64,000 nt of DNA from Chryseobacterium sp. SNU WT5 (GCF_007362475.1 NZ_CP041687.1:1364001-1428000); one strand, 5' to 3'; shown: positions 35,258-45,333, counted from the stretch's first letter. Program-made: numbers and translations. Notes: generated by a model from the letters alone, not told the origin.

Positions 35258-37102
35258 ATGAAGAAAGAGTTCCTTGTTATTTTTACCTTATTTTTTGGCT
35301 TATTATCTGCTCAAAAAGATGCCTATTATCAACAAAGTGCGAAATACAAAATGGATATTGATGTTGATGCGAAAAATTTCACGTACAACGGAAACCAAAG
35401 TTTGACCTATACTAATAATTCGCCTGACGAGTTAGATGTTGTTTATTTCCATTTATATTGGAATGCTTTCAAAGCAGGCTCCATGATGGATCAAAGAGTC
35501 GCAAGCCAGGGAAAGAACGGAGATTCCAGATTGCAAATCAATGGTATTTCTAGATTATCTTCGATTCCAAAAGATGAAGAAGGAGCTCAAAACATTCACT
35601 GGATCAAACAAAATGGTAAAGATTTAAAATTTGAGATTCAGGAAACGGTGATGAAAGTCTATTTGGATAGTAAAATAAAACCGAACTCTTCCACCACATT
35701 TACAATGGAATGGGATGCTGTAATTCCAATGCAGATTCGACGTGCAGGACGAAATAATAGAGAAGGAATTGATATGACGGTTACACAATGGTATCCGAAA
35801 ATTGCAGAATACGATTATGATGGCTGGGCAACTTTTGATTATATAGGAAGAGAATTTCATGCACCATTCTCTGATTTTGAAGTGAATATCAAAATCGACA
35901 AAGATTATGTTGTTGGTGCTGGTGGAGAACTACAGAATCCACTTGATGTGAAAGGATACGATGCGAAAGCAACCATCAAAACAGATAAAAACAACAAAGC
36001 AATATGGAAATGGAAAGCCAAAAACCTGCTTGATTTTGCCTGGGCTGCAGATCGCGATTATATCGTAGACTCCTTCGTAGTTTTAGATGGACCTAAAGTT
36101 TCCTTTGTTTATCAGAAATCAGAAAAGACTAAATACTGGGAAGAATCGAAACCTTATGTTACTAAATTCTTCCAAATCATGAATGCTAAATTTGGACGGT
36201 ACGTTTATCCTACCTACTCCTTTATTCAAGGTGGAGATGGTGGAATGGAATATGGAATGTGTACCATGATCTTAGGTGAAGCAAAAAGTTTAGACGGATT
36301 AGTTGGCTTGATGGTGCATGAAGGTGGACACTCTTGGAACCAACAAATGATGGCTTATAATGAAAGCGTTAGACCTTGGATGGATGAAGGATTTACGAAT
36401 TACTTTGACGATGTTATTATGCACCAATTATTCCCGCCAAAGACTCCACAAGCCAATCCTTTTACAGGAACTATTGAAAGCTATAGAAGATTCGTAAAAA
36501 GAGGAATTGAAGAGCCTGCTTCATGGCTTGGCGACCATCATGATAACGGAAGCGCTTACTCTGTGGCTTCTTATACAAAAGGAGATCTGTTTCTAGTTCA
36601 GTTGGGATATATTATGGGAGAGCAAAATCTTGCCTTAGTTTTAAAAGAGTTTTATACCCAATGGCATTTAAAACATCCAACAGACAGAGACTTCATGCAT
36701 ATCGCGCAAAAAATTTCCGGAATGGATCTGAAATGGTTTCAAAATTACTGGATCAATACCACCAAAACTATTGATTACGGAATCAAACAGGTAAAATACG
36801 AAGCTACTACAACAACCATTACTTTGGAAAATAACGGATCGGTCCCGATGCCGATTGATTTCTCTATTCTTACAACCGATAAAAAAGTAGTTAATTACCA
36901 GATCCCGTTGAATATGACACACACTTGGAAGAGTCAGGATATTTATGGTAATTTCCAAACAATGACATACTGGCCTTGGACCCAAAAAGAATACACCTTC
37001 ACAATTCCTTATAATAAATCGCAAATTTCAGCTTTAGGTATTGACTTTTCTCAAAGATTGGCAGATGTTAATTTAGAGGATAACTTGGTTCAGGTAAAAT
37101 AA
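35258..37102 (+). CDS. M1-family metallopeptidase, secreted
   Basis: The 614-residue aminopeptidase-like protein has a signal peptide (MKKEFLVIFTLFFGLLSAQ) and an N-terminal beta domain. The gluzincin site is H354-E-G-G-H in MVHEGGHSWNQQM, with the third ligand in RPWMDEGFTNYFDD. An M1-type GGMEYGMCTMI exopeptidase-like motif precedes it. It is exported to the periplasm or outer membrane. Substrate unknown. It is unlinked functionally to the neighbours. Confidence 0.93.
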   Translation: MKKEFLVIFTLFFGLLSAQKDAYYQQSAKYKMDIDVDAKNFTYNGNQSLTYTNNSPDELDVVYFHLYWNAFKAGSMMDQRVASQGKNGDSRLQINGISRLSSIPKDEEGAQNIHWIKQNGKDLKFEIQETVMKVYLDSKIKPNSSTTFTMEWDAVIPMQIRRAGRNNREGIDMTVTQWYPKIAEYDYDGWATFDYIGREFHAPFSDFEVNIKIDKDYVVGAGGELQNPLDVKGYDAKATIKTDKNNKAIWKWKAKNLLDFAWAADRDYIVDSFVVLDGPKVSFVYQKSEKTKYWEESKPYVTKFFQIMNAKFGRYVYPTYSFIQGGDGGMEYGMCTMILGEAKSLDGLVGLMVHEGGHSWNQQMMAYNESVRPWMDEGFTNYFDDVIMHQLFPPKTPQANPFTGTIESYRRFVKRGIEEPASWLGDHHDNGSAYSVASYTKGDLFLVQLGYIMGEQNLALVLKEFYTQWHLKHPTDRDFMHIAQKISGMDLKWFQNYWINTTKTIDYGIKQVKYEATTTTITLENNGSVPMPIDFSILTTDKKVVNYQIPLNMTHTWKSQDIYGNFQTMTYWPWTQKEYTFTIPYNKSQISALGIDFSQRLADVNLEDNLVQVK

Positions 37103-37150
37103 TTACCGCTGGATCCAACCCAAATACTATAACTGTAATAAAATGAGAAC

Positions 37151-37912
37151 ATGAATTGTATCGTAATCAATATAGGAAACACTAATATTAGATTCGGCTT
37201 ATTTGACGATGATAACTGTGACATTTCCTGGATTCTGAACACGAAGCCATACAGAACCAGTGATGAATTGCAAATGCAGTTTATGATGATGTATCAAACA
37301 CACAAAATCAAAGCTAAAAATATAGAAAAGGTAATTATCGGTTCTGTAGTTCCGCAATTAACCTATGATGTTTCGAGAGCCATTCAAAAGATTCATAATA
37401 AAAAACCCATTATCGTAGATCGAAATACACCATCAGCTGTCCAGCCTAAATCCAAACAAATGGGAACCGATATTTATGCAAATTTAGTTGCGGCACATCA
37501 TTTATACCCCTCTGATAAAAAGAAGATTATTTTTGATTTCGGGACAGCACTCACTGCTAGTTGTATCAATGAAGAAGGAGAAACAATTGGAGTTATCATT
37601 GCGCCGGGCATTATTACCGCATTGAATTCATTGATTCATGATACCGCACAGTTACCAGAAATAGAACTTATAAAACCCAAATCGGTTTTAGGACTAGATA
37701 CCGTTTCATGTATGCAAAGCGGGATGGTTTACGGCTACTTGGGAATGGTAGAAGGTTTTGTCGATCGTATAAATGACGAGGTGAATGCTGACTGCTTCGT
37801 AATTGCTACCGGTGGAGTTTCGCACGTATACAAACCATTAACGAATAAAATTCACATTGCTGACCGCCTCCATACCTTAAAAGGATTATTTTATCTGGGA
37901 AAGGATTTATAA
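37151..37912 (+). CDS. coaX: Type III pantothenate kinase
   Basis: CoaX phosphorylates pantothenate, the first step of CoA synthesis. The 253-residue ASKHA-fold protein has NIGNTNIRFGLFDDD (phosphate 1), DFGTALTASCINEEG (phosphate 2) and APGIITALNSLIHDTAQLPEI. The C-terminal motif is VIATGGVSHVY. The start follows the previous stop by 48 bp. Confidence 0.95.
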   Translation: MNCIVINIGNTNIRFGLFDDDNCDISWILNTKPYRTSDELQMQFMMMYQTHKIKAKNIEKVIIGSVVPQLTYDVSRAIQKIHNKKPIIVDRNTPSAVQPKSKQMGTDIYANLVAAHHLYPSDKKKIIFDFGTALTASCINEEGETIGVIIAPGIITALNSLIHDTAQLPEIELIKPKSVLGLDTVSCMQSGMVYGYLGMVEGFVDRINDEVNADCFVIATGGVSHVYKPLTNKIHIADRLHTLKGLFYLGKDL

Positions 37913-37992
37913 AATTACATTCTCAGCTTTCGTATCAAAAAATTCTATATCCATTAAATAATAAAAGCTATTCATTTAAGGAGTTGAGTAAT

Positions 37993-38424
37993 TTATCGTC
38001 TACTTTGAAAAAACTCTTTTACAATGACGGAGCATTCATGTTCCATCACTCCTAAAACTATTTCTGTTTTTGGATGCAGGGTTAGTTTTTTGTTAATAAA
38101 ACCGCGTTGCTCATCTCTTGCACCAATCACTACTTTTGAAATTTGGGACCAGCTTAATGCTCCAGAGCACATCACACACGGCTCCATCGTTACATAAAGC
38201 GTACAATTTTGCAGATATTTACCACCCAGAAAATCTGCAGCAGCAGTAATGGCTTGCATTTCTGCATGGGCAGTCACGTCATTTAAAGTTTCTGTAAGGT
38301 TGTGCGCCTTCGCTATAATCTGATTATTAGCAACAATAATACAACCTATAGGAACCTCATCTTTTTCAAATGCGACCTTAGCTTCCTGAAGTGCCATTTT
38401 CATATAATATTCGTCTGTAAACAT
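37993..38424 (-). CDS. tadA: tRNA-specific adenosine deaminase-like nucleoside deaminase
   Basis: This zinc deaminase probably converts A34 to inosine in tRNA-Arg. It has the HAE motif DVTAHAEMQAI and PCxxC in MEPCVMCSGAL. The ATG at 38424 gives MFTDEYYMKMALQEA, the usual family start; an upstream TTG at 38469 would add 15 residues without support. Length is 143 residues. Confidence 0.93.
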   Translation of the reverse strand: MFTDEYYMKMALQEAKVAFEKDEVPIGCIIVANNQIIAKAHNLTETLNDVTAHAEMQAITAAADFLGGKYLQNCTLYVTMEPCVMCSGALSWSQISKVVIGARDEQRGFINKKLTLHPKTEIVLGVMEHECSVIVKEFFQSRR

Positions 38425-38487
38425 ATTGTTAGTCGATTTTGCTAATTCGATTAAAAGTTGCCTTATCAAAAATGAGTCAATCTTACA

Positions 38488-39117
38488 TTATTCAAAATTC
38501 ATTGTTAAAGGTAATCGAAAATGATAGCGAACAGCTGTTCCTTTAACAACCGCAGGGGAAAACTTTTCCGGCAACATATACAAAGCGATTTCCGCTTGTC
38601 TGTTGAAAGTGAAATTATCTCCGTCTGCTTGTACGGAGCTGATTGATCCATCTTTTTCTACGATGAAAAATAAATTTGTTTTTATCAGATTACGATCTGG
38701 CAAAACCGCATTATTGTAAAAGAGATCTGCAATTTGTCTTCGCATCGAGTCAAAACCCCCAGGATAATTGGCATTATAAGACAAGTCCGTTTTTAAAATA
38801 AAGTCACTACCAGTTATGGAAGATTTATTAGTACGGATATTATTCAAATCTTCTCGAACCTTCACTTTTACTAAGGCATAAACCAATGCACTATTTTGAA
38901 TACTGTCTAACTTGATCATAAATTCCTGAAAATCTTTCTTGGTATTTAATTTATCAGCTTCAGTTACTTCTTCATCAAATTTTTTCTTGAATTCTTTATT
39001 TAGGATAAATTTCTGATAATCAAAATATTTTTTAACTTCTCTGAATTCATCATTCTGTTGCCCAAAGCAATAAGTTAATATCCCCAAAAACAAAATAGTC
39101 GCTATTTTCTTGATCAC
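38488..39117 (-). CDS. TonB C-terminal-domain protein, secreted
   Basis: A signal peptide (VIKKIATILFLGILTYCFG) opens this protein, followed by a helical region (about 30-100). The C-terminal domain is TonB-like: YPGGFDSMRRQIADLF then LFFIVEKDGSISSVQADGD and LPEKFSPAVVKGTAVRYHF. It lacks a membrane-anchored Pro-rich linker, so it is not a classical TonB. The start is taken as GTG at 39117, because the TTG at 39171 would extend into the upstream terminator hairpin. Function unknown. Confidence 0.78.
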   Translation of the reverse strand: MIKKIATILFLGILTYCFGQQNDEFREVKKYFDYQKFILNKEFKKKFDEEVTEADKLNTKKDFQEFMIKLDSIQNSALVYALVKVKVREDLNNIRTNKSSITGSDFILKTDLSYNANYPGGFDSMRRQIADLFYNNAVLPDRNLIKTNLFFIVEKDGSISSVQADGDNFTFNRQAEIALYMLPEKFSPAVVKGTAVRYHFRLPLTMNFE

Positions 39118-39159
39118 TGTAAAACAATTTATAGTAAAAATAATTAAAATAAACGACAA

Positions 39160-39191
39160 AAAAAGTCCCAATCAATGAAGATTGGGACTTT
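39160..39191 (-). terminator. Terminator of rplY
   Basis: AAAGTCCCAATC pairs with GATTGGGACTTT; on the minus strand it is followed by TTTTTTTG. It lies 25 bp after the rplY stop. Confidence 0.85.
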
Positions 39192-39215
39192 ACTATTTCT
39201 ATTTCTAGCTTAGAT

Positions 39216-39860
39216 TTACTCTGCGCTTGTTTCTTCTGCTGCTGGAGCTTCACCTTCTGCTGCTGGAGTTTCCTCCTCCTCATCATCATCTGCTGCTGCC
39301 GCACCACCTTTAGCTGCAGTTCTGGACATTTTAACAGCAACGACTACTGCATTGTCTGGGTGCATAAATGTGAATCCTTCTGTTTTCAGTGTACCAACAT
39401 AAAGCTTACTACCAATTTTAAGTGGAGTAACATCTACCACGATTTCGTCCGGTAAGTTTGCTGGAATTGCTTTTACTTTCAGTTTTCTGAAAGACTGTCT
39501 CATTGCACCACCGGCAACAACACCTTTTGAGCGACCTGTAATTCTTACTGGAACTTCCATTACTACTGGTTTGTCATCTGACAACTGGTAGAAATCTGCA
39601 TGTAAGATTTTGTCCGTCAATGGGTGAAATTGAATGTCCTGAAGTACGGCAGGAATAGTTTTTCCGTCAACCTCAATAGATACCGTGTGTGCTTCAGGAG
39701 TGTAAACTAACCCTTTGAATGATTTTTCTGTAGCAGAAAAATTAAGAGTTTCTTCACCTCCGTAAACAACACAAGGAACTAATTCAGCATCACGTAAGGC
39801 TTTAGTAGACTTTTTGCCCACGCTTTCTCTTTTTGTACCTTGAATTGTAATTGATTTCAT
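39216..39860 (-). CDS. rplY: 50S ribosomal protein L25/general stress protein Ctc
   Basis: The 214-residue L25 long form binds 5S rRNA through the N-terminal domain ([24 protein letters not shown]). A CTC-type C-terminal beta domain follows ([18 protein letters not shown] and [14 protein letters not shown]). The tail is very acidic and Ala-rich ([19 protein letters not shown]). It lies 47 bp downstream of prs, a frequent arrangement. Confidence 0.96.
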   Translation of the reverse strand: MKSITIQGTKRESVGKKSTKALRDAELVPCVVYGGEETLNFSATEKSFKGLVYTPEAHTVSIEVDGKTIPAVLQDIQFHPLTDKILHADFYQLSDDKPVVMEVPVRITGRSKGVVAGGAMRQSFRKLKVKAIPANLPDEIVVDVTPLKIGSKLYVGTLKTEGFTFMHPDNAVVVAVKMSRTAAKGGAAAADDDEEEETPAAEGEAPAAEETSAE

Positions 39861-39907
39861 TATCGTAAATTAATAAATTTTAAGGATGCAAAGATACCTA
39901 TTTTATT

Positions 39908-40846
39908 TTAAATAATGAATTTATCACTAATCGATTTATGTTCGTGAACCATTTTCATTACATCTGCAAAAAGTTCGGCACAAGAAAGCACCTTGATTTT
40001 AGAAGATAATTCTGTTTTTACTGGAATGGTATCGGTTACAATAACTTCCAGTAATTTGGAGTTTTCGATATTTTCATATGCTTTACCAGAAAGAACACCG
40101 TGTGTTGCCATAGCCCGAACACTGGTAGCACCATTGGCCATCAATATCTCTGCTGCTTTGCATAATGTTCCTGCAGTATCGATCATGTCATCGATAAGAA
40201 TTACGTTTCTACCTTCTACATCACCGATCAAAAACATTTCATCTACTACATTCGCCTTTTTTCTTTCTTTGTATGCAATAACTACATCCGCTCCTAGGTG
40301 GCCAGCATAATTCTTCGCTCTTTTCGCACCCCCCATGTCTGGAGAAGCGATCGTTAAATTATCTAATTTTAATTTCTGAATGTATTCTATGAAAATAGTA
40401 GATGCATATAAATGATCAACTGGTATTTCAAAAAATCCTTGAATTTGATCTGCATGTAGATCCATGGTCATAATTCTTGTAGCACCAGCCGCAGTTAAAA
40501 GATTAGCAACTAACTTGGCTCCAATTGGTGCTCTTGGTTGATCTTTTCGGTCTTGTCTTGCTAAACCATAATATGGAAGAACAACCGTGATGCTTTTAGC
40601 AGATGCTCTCTTTGACGCATCAATCATCAGCAAAAGTTCTAAAAGATTATCTGCTGGCGGAAAAGTAGATCCAATTAAAAAAACCCGCCCACCACGGACA
40701 GATTGATCTAAAACGGGCTCGAATTCGCCGTCACTAAATTCCTGAAAATTAATCTTTCCAATTTCTTGCCCATAAAATTGGGCGATTTTTTCTGCCAGAA
40801 CTTTACTGGTTCTTGTAGAGAATAAATAACTTGCTTGCTCAGCCAT
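39908..40846 (-). CDS. prs: Ribose-phosphate pyrophosphokinase
   Basis: Prs makes PRPP from ribose-5-phosphate and ATP. The 312-residue protein has the metal/ATP region MTMDLHADQIQGFF, the flexible loop YGLARQDRKDQPRAPIGAKL and the PRPP loop NVILIDDMIDTAGTL. Cytoplasmic hexamer in the family. Probably co-transcribed with rplY. Confidence 0.97.
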   Translation of the reverse strand: MAEQASYLFSTRTSKVLAEKIAQFYGQEIGKINFQEFSDGEFEPVLDQSVRGGRVFLIGSTFPPADNLLELLLMIDASKRASAKSITVVLPYYGLARQDRKDQPRAPIGAKLVANLLTAAGATRIMTMDLHADQIQGFFEIPVDHLYASTIFIEYIQKLKLDNLTIASPDMGGAKRAKNYAGHLGADVVIAYKERKKANVVDEMFLIGDVEGRNVILIDDMIDTAGTLCKAAEILMANGATSVRAMATHGVLSGKAYENIENSKLLEVIVTDTIPVKTELSSKIKVLSCAELFADVMKMVHEHKSISDKFII

Positions 40847-40882
40847 TTTTACTTTTTTTTAGATGTGCAAATTTAAAAAAAT

Positions 40883-40911
40883 AAAACCACCCAAAGAATT
40901 CAGGTGGTTTT
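40883..40911 (-). terminator. Terminator downstream of the SGNH lipoprotein gene
   Basis: AAAACCACC pairs with GGTGGTTTT around an 11-base loop; T-rich on the minus strand, 25 bp after the stop at 40936. Confidence 0.8.
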
Positions 40912-40935
40912 ATTTATTCATTTTGCGAATTTATA

Positions 40936-42408
40936 TTAAGGAAACGTAACTCCTTGGTAATTATTCACATTTACCATTGGAAGCGTCGACTTATATTTTA
41001 AATTAATCTGTTTTAGAAATTCATTAGCAATTAATGCGTAACCTCTTCCAGTCAAGTGAACTCCATCCAAAGAGAAAGTTCCACCTGTAACAAATGCTGC
41101 AGTATATTTTACACCGTCAAATTGAATACCTGACGCTCCAGAAAGTTCCATCATTTTCGCATTTGCATCTACAAAAGCTAAGTCTTTACCATCAGCGATT
41201 GTTTTAATTTTAGCATTATATGCGGCTGTAGCTGTTAAAACTCTTGCTGTTTCTTTTTCGGTTAATACATACTTATCAGCTAAAGGAACAGAAGTTCCTC
41301 CTCCCACTGTAGGATTTAATTGACTTGACGCAGTCAATAAAATATAATCCTTACTAGTTGACATTCTCAGAGGCGGCACATTAGGACCCAAATTAGTAAG
41401 ATCTTTATCTAAAATCACAGCTCCATTTGCAACACCTACGGTAAATTTAATCAATCTAGCATTGTATTCCGCTTGAGTAATTGCTCCTAAATCTTTTGCT
41501 TGAAGTATACCTGCATTATACGCTGCATAAGCATTATTAAGCGCAGTCACTGTAGCCGGAGCTCCAGGAATTGGCTTATTAGGAACTCTTGTAAAAAATG
41601 GAATTGAAGTTACATTGGGAATATTTGCAATCACTCCTTTTGCACCATTTGCTGTTAAAGCATTAACATACCCGCTAATTGCACCTGCTACAACGTTAGG
41701 ATCGGTGATGTCGTTAGACCCGTAAGTAGCAGGATTTAGATTTCCTGTCCGGTCCACGCCTGCGCCACCGCTGGTTGCATATGAAAGAACATCATTATTT
41801 CCAATCCAAAGAGAGAAAAATGTAGGAGCCTGATTAACAGCATCATCGATCACTTTAGCACTTACACTTGTAGCAAATCTTGCAAAATACGGATTTGCTA
41901 AACCTAACGAGATACCCGCTGGATTCCCATAACCCGCTACCCCTAAATGATAAGACTTAGCACCTGGAACACCCATATTATTAAACATTTTTCCTGCACC
42001 ACCAATAAAATCGATGTCTCCTGCAGGAGCACTTGGTGTTGGTGACAACGCACCTGCAACAACTTTCAAAGTTAGTTTTCCATAAAATTCTGTTTGACCA
42101 GAAGCAACAAATAAGCTCGAGAATCCACCAATATTATTTGGCATCATCGGTTGTTTAAATTCTCCACCACCTGCAAGCTTCATCTGCTGTGCCATGATTG
42201 CTGGAAACGATTGCAATTGTCCATCACTATATAAAGCTCCATCTCTAAAACCAGACGTTAGTGAATTTCCTACTGAGACAAATTTTGTAAAGTTTGCCTC
42301 ACCATTGGTAACCACTACATTACTCACATCTGTATCGAAATCCGTGTTACAGCTTACTGTAAATAACAATGCTGAAACAGCAACTGTTGATATTAATATT
42401 TTTTTCAT
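40936..42408 (-). CDS. SGNH/GDSL hydrolase-like lipoprotein
   Basis: The 490-residue outer-membrane-type lipoprotein has the signal MKKILISTVAVSALLFTVSC. Catalytic blocks of the SGNH fold are visible: Ser in FVSVGNSLTSGFRDG, GxND in LWIGNNDVLSY and Asp-His in DGVHLTGRGYALIANEF. A long insertion separates blocks III and V. The ATG at 42408 is preferred because it starts the lipoprotein signal; an ATG at 42432 overlaps the porin gene. It follows a FadL-type porin by 13 bp and may cleave esters whose products that porin transports. Confidence 0.87.
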   Translation of the reverse strand: MKKILISTVAVSALLFTVSCNTDFDTDVSNVVVTNGEANFTKFVSVGNSLTSGFRDGALYSDGQLQSFPAIMAQQMKLAGGGEFKQPMMPNNIGGFSSLFVASGQTEFYGKLTLKVVAGALSPTPSAPAGDIDFIGGAGKMFNNMGVPGAKSYHLGVAGYGNPAGISLGLANPYFARFATSVSAKVIDDAVNQAPTFFSLWIGNNDVLSYATSGGAGVDRTGNLNPATYGSNDITDPNVVAGAISGYVNALTANGAKGVIANIPNVTSIPFFTRVPNKPIPGAPATVTALNNAYAAYNAGILQAKDLGAITQAEYNARLIKFTVGVANGAVILDKDLTNLGPNVPPLRMSTSKDYILLTASSQLNPTVGGGTSVPLADKYVLTEKETARVLTATAAYNAKIKTIADGKDLAFVDANAKMMELSGASGIQFDGVKYTAAFVTGGTFSLDGVHLTGRGYALIANEFLKQINLKYKSTLPMVNVNNYQGVTFP

Positions 42409-42421
42409 AATTAATTTAATC

Positions 42422-43660
42422 TTAAAATGCATTATATGATAAACCTAAACCGAAGTAATAAGCCTTCGCTTTCGCTTGTCCGTAGAAGCTGGTAAATGAG
42501 TTTTTCGCCTCTCTACTTTTTGGTAAAGCAATTCCACCTGCGATATCTACTCCAAATCCTTTCATAAGATTAATCCCTAGACCAGCCGTAATTACATTTG
42601 AGTCGAAAGATGGTGTTTCTGCCTGGAAATTTTCGTCAGCGTAAGGTGATTCATCATAATAATATCCCGCACGTGCTGCGAACATATCATTAATTTGGTA
42701 CTGCGTTCCAACTCTCCATGTTTGCGTATTATGGAAATTCTTTGGACTCACTAATACGGTAGGATCATTAGGCTGATTGCCAACTGCAGCATTTTCAAAA
42801 TCCAAGGTTAATTTGTTATATTGGCTCCACCCTGTATAGTTGAAATCACCAGAAACCAACCATTTTGGTGTAATCTTATAAGTAACACCCACTGTATATT
42901 CATCTACCAAAGGCAACACTGCTTTAAATTTATCCTGACCGTTTGCATCTAAACCAACTAATGGATATAAACTTGGAGAAACATTAAAAGAAGCAACTCC
43001 AGCATCAGCCTTCATATCAACTGGCGATCGGTATGCGATACTTACATCCAATTTCTCTGTTGGTTTAAGGTAAAATCCTAAACCGAATCCTGTTCCCGAA
43101 GCTTTCTCATCTTTAATATTTAAAGAACCACCCAATTGAGTCGCGGTTTTAGTCCAATCTACCGAACCTTTAGCATAAATGAAACTTCCTCCAACTGATG
43201 CCCAAGGTGATAGTTTGAATGAAACCATTGGTTGGAAATAAAATGCTTTCAATTCCAAACGCTGAACGATTTCACGACCTGACCAATCTGATGACCATTC
43301 GACTGTACTACCAAAAGGAGTAGAGAAATTAAACCCAACAGAAACATTGTCCAAAATTTTATAGGCGATCGCTGCATAAATTGGAGTTCCAAGTGGATTA
43401 TTGGTATCAAAAGATTCCAGAGTTGATAAATTTTGGTACGTCACACTTGATTGTGCGCCGAATCCACCAGCTGCTACACTTAATTTAGCTGGAATAAAAG
43501 ACATCCCTGCTGGATTAAAGAATGTAACACTCGCGTCCTCCGTATGAGCACTCGTATGCGCCATTGCCAATTGCTTAACACCTTGCAGAGAAACTCTAAA
43601 GCCTCCAGCTTGTGCAAGAACTCCAGCTAACAATACTGTTGTTAAAACTATTTTTTTCAT
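42422..43660 (-). CDS. OmpP1/FadL/TodX-family outer-membrane transporter
   Basis: The 412-residue beta-barrel has a signal peptide (MKKIVLTTVLLAGVLAQA). The conserved FadL N-terminal plug is QLAMAHTSAHTEDASVTFFNPAGMSFI (residue order as in NPAG family members). The barrel strands end in GLGLSYNAF. It moves hydrophobic compounds such as fatty acids across the outer membrane. It heads a two-gene unit with the SGNH lipoprotein. Confidence 0.92.
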   Translation of the reverse strand: MKKIVLTTVLLAGVLAQAGGFRVSLQGVKQLAMAHTSAHTEDASVTFFNPAGMSFIPAKLSVAAGGFGAQSSVTYQNLSTLESFDTNNPLGTPIYAAIAYKILDNVSVGFNFSTPFGSTVEWSSDWSGREIVQRLELKAFYFQPMVSFKLSPWASVGGSFIYAKGSVDWTKTATQLGGSLNIKDEKASGTGFGLGFYLKPTEKLDVSIAYRSPVDMKADAGVASFNVSPSLYPLVGLDANGQDKFKAVLPLVDEYTVGVTYKITPKWLVSGDFNYTGWSQYNKLTLDFENAAVGNQPNDPTVLVSPKNFHNTQTWRVGTQYQINDMFAARAGYYYDESPYADENFQAETPSFDSNVITAGLGINLMKGFGVDIAGGIALPKSREAKNSFTSFYGQAKAKAYYFGLGLSYNAF

Positions 43661-43679
43661 AAAATCATTATTAATATGT

Positions 43680-43687
43680 CAAATATA
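43680..43687 (-). promoter_or_regulatory. Promoter -7 box of the porin operon (TATATTTG)
   Basis: Minus-strand TATATTTG matches TAnnTTTG 19 bp before the porin ATG. Confidence 0.5.
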
Positions 43688-43698
43688 AAATTATTTTC

Positions 43699-43712
43699 TT
43701 AACAATTGTTAA
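43699..43712. promoter_or_regulatory. 14-bp perfect palindrome TTAACAATTGTTAA at the porin promoter
   Basis: A perfect self-complementary 14-mer sits 11 bp upstream of the -7 box, across the -20 to -35 region, where a repressor could occlude polymerase. The remainder of the 389-bp gap to 44049 holds no gene. Confidence 0.4.
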
Positions 43713-44018
43713 ATAATCATAATTAATTTTAAACAAAAGCTATTTTGTACATTCCGTTTAATGTACTCAAAATATAAAACACTTGCAAATCTCTTTTATA
43801 TAAAGCACCTCCGATCCTTGAATAAACTTTACTCAAACAAGTGTTTAAATTAAATAAATTAAGGCAAAACCCCCGATTTATTCCCATCGCGTATTGTATG
43901 ATTTGCATAATAAAACTAAAATCGTTGAATAATTAATAAGAAAATAATAATTTGTTATAAAATTTAGAAATTCAAGATCGATTTACAAACTCTTTTATTT
44001 ATACCAAAAAAATTATAC

Positions 44019-44026
44019 TAAATTTG
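44019..44026 (+). promoter_or_regulatory. Promoter -7 box of the PSP1-gldH-PBP1A unit (TAAATTTG)
   Basis: TAAATTTG fits TAnnTTTG and lies 23 bp before the ATG at 44050. Confidence 0.5.
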
Positions 44027-44049
44027 CAACAGATAACAAAAAGATTATT

Positions 44050-45333
44050 ATGAGTTGTGGATGTAAAACATCCGGCGATTCGTCCCATTCGTGCGGTACA
44101 AAAACCGCCAATGGCTGTGAAAGTGTAGATACTTGCGGAAATAGTTATAAATTAAGCGTTTTCGATTGGCTCTCGAATATTAACAACCCTTCTCAATCAC
44201 AAACTGATTTTGTAGAGGTAAGATTCAAGAACGATCGCAAATTTTTTTATAAGAACGTCAATAAATTACCGCTTCATATAGGAAGCGTTGTCACAGTAGA
44301 GTCCAGTCCGGGTCACGATATAGGGGTTGTAAGCCTCACAGGAGAGTTAGTAAAAATTCAGATGAAAAAGAAATACATCACTGAAGATAACCCCCTAAAA
44401 ATATACAGATTAGCCAATCAGAAAGACATAGAAGTTTGGCAAGATGCGAGAGGAAAAGAAGAAAGTGTAAAAATTCAAGCGAGGAAAATTGCGTATGCTC
44501 TTGACCTTGAAATGAAAATTACGGATGTAGAATATCAAGGCGATGGTACGAAAGTAACCTTCTACTATACTGCAGAAAACAGAGTAGATTTTCGACAGCT
44601 AATTAAAGAATTTGCATCTCTTTTCCGATCAAAAATAGACATGAAACAAATCGGATTTCGCCAGGAAGCGGCGAAAGTTGGTGGTATAGGATCGTGTGGT
44701 AGAGAGCTCTGTTGCTCTACGTGGTTAACTGACTTCCGGTCTGTAAATACAAATGCAGCAAGATATCAGCAATTAAGCATCAATCCTCAGAAATTAGCAG
44801 GACAATGTGGAAAGTTGAAATGTTGTCTGAATTATGAACTTGATAGTTACCTTGATGCATTAAGTCACTTCCCACCTTCTTCAACAAATATTGACACTGA
44901 GAAAGGAAAAGCATTTTGTATTAAAATCGATGTGTTCAAAAAAAGAATGTGGTTTGCTTACGTAGATTATTCTGTGTCTTGGTATGATCTTGATGTAAAA
45001 CAGGTCAAAGAGCTTATCGCAAAGAATAAAAAAGGAGAAAAAGCACCTCCTTTAGAAGACTTGAAAACAAATGACATGCCTGTAAAATCAGTAGATTTAA
45101 TACAGGAAAGCGATCTTAATCGTTTTGAAAGAAGACCAAAGAATTCTGGTAAAAGCCAGAATAAGCGGAAACCTTCTAATCAAAAGAAGACCGACAATCA
45201 ATCAAATACTGGTCAAGCTCAATTAAGAAAGAAGGGTCCTGAACACCCCCAAAACACAAGAGCGCCGCAGAAGGGGCAAACAAATAAAAAATTTAAGAAA
45301 AAAAATCCTCCAAAAAGAGACGACAATGCATAA
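44050..45333 (+). CDS. PSP1-domain protein (RicT/YaaT-like)
   Basis: The 427-residue protein has a Cys-rich N-terminus (CGCKT...SCGTK...CESVDTCG), a PSP1 domain (about 60-210) and cysteine clusters in GSCGRELCCSTWL and GQCGKLKCCLNYE. These fit the RicT/YaaT Fe-S-linked family. The C-terminus (from about 355) is a basic, disordered Lys/Asn/Gln tail that may bind RNA. It overlaps gldH by 8 bp. In Bacillus the homologue affects RNA processing; here the role is inferred only. Confidence 0.88.
   Translation: MSCGCKTSGDSSHSCGTKTANGCESVDTCGNSYKLSVFDWLSNINNPSQSQTDFVEVRFKNDRKFFYKNVNKLPLHIGSVVTVESSPGHDIGVVSLTGELVKIQMKKKYITEDNPLKIYRLANQKDIEVWQDARGKEESVKIQARKIAYALDLEMKITDVEYQGDGTKVTFYYTAENRVDFRQLIKEFASLFRSKIDMKQIGFRQEAAKVGGIGSCGRELCCSTWLTDFRSVNTNAARYQQLSINPQKLAGQCGKLKCCLNYELDSYLDALSHFPPSSTNIDTEKGKAFCIKIDVFKKRMWFAYVDYSVSWYDLDVKQVKELIAKNKKGEKAPPLEDLKTNDMPVKSVDLIQESDLNRFERRPKNSGKSQNKRKPSNQKKTDNQSNTGQAQLRKKGPEHPQNTRAPQKGQTNKKFKKKNPPKRDDNA

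Noticed and set aside
39050..39340. Gln/Lys-rich minus-strand frame over the end of rplY
   Set aside because: It is the shifted frame of the rplY acidic Ala/Glu tail and crosses the terminator.
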